From Solobacterium sp. (GTDB lineage: Bacteria > Bacillota_I > Bacilli_A > Erysipelotrichales > Erysipelotrichaceae): a stretch of DNA of 15,151 bases. Below are positions 14,449 through 15,151 of this stretch, piece by piece; within the stretch, counting starts at the first letter, position 1, and every line of letters begins with the position of its first letter. A program made the position numbers and the translations under genes. The notes beneath the pieces were generated by a model. It was not told the origin of the DNA. It made no database searches and saw only the letters and a program-made list of their open reading frames with translations. Where the stretch lies: assembly GCA_017543005.1 (NCBI GenBank), contig JAFWEA010000103.1:1-15151 (forward strand). The letters run 5' to 3'.

Positions 14449-14558
14449 AAGTTCCTCCTTCTTTCTTCAAGGTGCGCTTTGTTTTCATCCATAAACAAAA
14501 TTGGCTGCGGTTCACACCTTTCTTCCAGACACATGCGTTTTGCTTCTTTCTCAATCAT
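14445..14558 (-). CDS. Doubtful 37-residue reading frame upstream of the DUF2828 gene
   Basis: An ATG at 14558 opens 37 codons (MIEKEAKRMCLEERCEPQPI and onward) whose TGA overlaps the DUF2828 start as ATGA, a layout typical of coupled genes. The peptide is charged and has two cysteines. No ribosome site precedes it, and its last codons are the DUF2828 Shine-Dalgarno itself, which explains the RRRN ending. It may be a leader peptide or a chance frame. Confidence 0.2.
   Translation of the reverse strand: MIEKEAKRMCLEERCEPQPILFMDENKAHLEERRRNL
14469..14520 (-). other. Possible leader hairpin before the DUF2828 ribosome site
   Basis: In the presumed 5' leader, AAGGTG (14515-14520) can pair with CACCTT (14469-14474). 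Inside it, TTTGTTT (14493-14499) can pair with AAACAAA (14478-14484), leaving an uneven internal loop. The structure ends 8 bases before the AAGGAGG ribosome site. The stems are short and partly AT-rich, so chance is not excluded. Confidence 0.3.
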
Positions 14559-14660
14559 TTTTCTGCTGTTCGTGTCTGTTGGCTGGATCTTATCCGCGCA
14601 TTGTTCGAGAATCTGATGTCCCGGAGGGCTCAAGCAGCGGCTTCATCTCTGCACAACCAC

Positions 14661-14686
14661 AGTATAGCCGGCACTGATCAGTACCG
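14661..14686 (-). promoter_or_regulatory. Candidate promoter and palindromic operator of the DUF2828 gene
   Basis: On the minus strand CGGTACTGATCAGTGCCG (14686-14669) is an 18-bp palindrome with 8 of 9 base pairs matching. Two bases later comes TATACT (14666-14661), a good -10. The palindrome thus fills the spacer where RNA polymerase would bind, which fits a repressor site. The -35 at 17 bp (TTTCGG) is poor. Transcription from here would give a leader of about 205 bases. Confidence 0.5.
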
Positions 14687-14711
14687 AAATTCTCAGATAT
14701 CAATTATTTTT

Positions 14712-14775
14712 TGACCCCTGTAATCTGTGTATTTACAACAGTTTTTGCGCTAATTCATGATTCTTTATGACCCCT
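14712..14775. repeat. Pair of TGACCCCT repeats in AT-rich intergenic DNA
   Basis: TGACCCCT occurs at 14712-14719 and again at 14768-14775, in the same orientation and 56 bp apart. On the minus strand each is AGGGGTCA followed by an A-rich stretch (TAAAGAA and AAAAATAA). They lie upstream of the palindromic operator and may be binding sites of a second regulator. No known regulator is assigned. Confidence 0.35.
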
Positions 14776-14800
14776 TTTCAGGCCCTTCTCTTTGAAATCA

Positions 14801-14835
14801 ATATAAAAACCGGAAGATTTTTCATCCTCCGGTTT
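14801..14835 (-). terminator. Rho-independent terminator of the right-edge gene
   Basis: On the minus strand ACCGGAGGAT pairs with ATCTTCCGGT (one G-U pair) across a short A-rich loop and is followed by TTTTTATATT. It lies 11 bases past the stop of the membrane protein gene. The G-U pair is a mismatch on the plus strand, so it works best for minus-strand transcription. Confidence 0.88.
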
Positions 14836-14844
14836 GCTTCTGTG

Positions 14845-15151
14845 TTACTGCTGGGAATCAGTCGGGTCCCCGGCTGTTTCCGGTGCTTCCGGTTCCTGCT
14901 CCGGCCCTGTGTAGGTGCCCATCAGGCGTTCCCGCTGTTTCTGCGCAGTCTCAACAACCCCCTCTTTCAGGAGTGCTTCCGCCGCAGCCCTTCTTTTCTC
15001 TTCCTCAGCTTTTCTGAGTCTCTTCTTTTTTCTGAAATGTCTCACAATCATCACGATCACCACAATCAGCAATACCAGCGCCACCGCAGCCGCAATCAGG
15101 ATCTTCCGGGTCATGGATTCCACCGCCGCAGTTCCCTCTTCCCCCAGCTGC
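14845..15151 (-). CDS. C-terminal end of a single-pass membrane protein, cut by the right edge
   Basis: The frame is open to the window edge, so only the last 101 residues are visible. The GTG at 15123 is probably internal, since upstream codons (QLGEEGTAAVES) continue in frame. A strong membrane helix (ILIAAAVALVLLIVVIVMIV) is followed by a very basic stop-transfer sequence (RHFRKKKRLRK), then a charged, probably helical stretch and an acidic, proline-rich tail (QEPEAPETAGDPTDSQQ). This predicts an extracellular N-terminal domain and a cytoplasmic tail of about 70 residues. Such an end is common in anchored wall enzymes such as D-alanyl-D-alanine carboxypeptidases, but the catalytic part is outside the window and I do not name it. 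Confidence 0.8.
   Translation of the reverse strand, partial: QLGEEGTAAVESMTRKILIAAAVALVLLIVVIVMIVRHFRKKKRLRKAEEEKRRAAAEALLKEGVVETAQKQRERLMGTYTGPEQEPEAPETAGDPTDSQQ

Larger units (their letters stand above)
14559..14800. other. Intergenic region with no convincing gene
   Basis: Between the DUF2828 gene and the terminator at the right lies AT-rich DNA with no supported coding frame. It holds the palindromic operator, the TGACCCCT pair and, at 14728-14750, a loose CTGTTGTAA/TTACAG inverted repeat. No tRNA or recognisable ncRNA was seen, though a small RNA cannot be excluded. Confidence 0.6.

Noticed and set aside
14445..14633. 62-residue frame with a TTG start upstream of the DUF2828 gene
   Set aside because: No ribosome site at the TTG and no recognisable protein; only the shorter ATG version is kept, with low confidence.
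14711..14739. TTGACC on the plus strand as a -35 of a rightward promoter
   Set aside because: No fitting -10 at 16-18 bp and no plus-strand gene downstream.
14634..14760. Y RNA or tRNA-like gene beside the DUF2828 gene
   Set aside because: I could not find a closing stem of useful length or a tRNA-like module by eye; kept only as a question for covariation analysis.

Overview
The window looks like an ordinary chromosomal segment of a moderately GC-rich Bacillota (Firmicute). The best guess is an Erysipelotrichia- or Clostridia-like gut lineage. The clues are the tmk-holB-ricT-rsmI housekeeping cluster, strong GGAGG-type ribosome binding sites, low-GC promoters between GC-rich genes, and a Ktr potassium transporter paired with a KdpD/KdpE-type two-component system. 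The taxonomic call is inference. No transposase, phage gene, CRISPR array, rRNA or tRNA was seen.

Layout. (1) 1-3909, minus strand: a compact housekeeping operon. The order of transcription is tmk, holB, ricT, rsmI, then the first 16 codons of a further gene that leaves the left edge. The stop and start codons overlap at each junction from tmk to rsmI. An extended -10 promoter sits so close to the tmk ATG that the mRNA is probably leaderless. (2) 3947-9846, minus strand: a potassium-homeostasis operon. ktrB and ktrA (K+ channel subunit and RCK gating subunit) are followed by an unrecognised membrane-anchored 153-residue protein, a KdpD-like kinase lacking the usual N-terminal KdpD domain, a KdpE-like response regulator, and a redoxin with its own possible promoter. 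A hairpin terminator ends the unit. Upstream of ktrB lies a repeat operator of four TTTAAT/C half-sites at 11/20/11 bp spacing, the geometry expected for an OmpR/KdpE-family regulator, so the operon is probably autoregulated. (3) 9871-12967: punA (purine nucleoside phosphorylase) on the minus strand is divergent from a plus-strand operon of a GNAT-like protein, a class II aldolase and an aldo/keto reductase. (4) 12979-14448, minus strand: a DUF2828 protein, an alpha-helical plus vWA architecture reminiscent of TROVE/Ro60 proteins. It is preceded by about 390 bp of AT-rich sequence holding a palindromic operator at a candidate promoter, a pair of TGACCCCT repeats and a possible leader hairpin. 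(5) 14845-15151, minus strand: the C-terminal end of a single-pass membrane protein with its terminator.

The most interesting parts are the self-contained K+ module (transporter, unknown subunit, truncated KdpD, KdpE and matching operator) and the DUF2828 locus with its structured upstream region. Functional statements for both combine visible motifs with family knowledge; no database search was possible.
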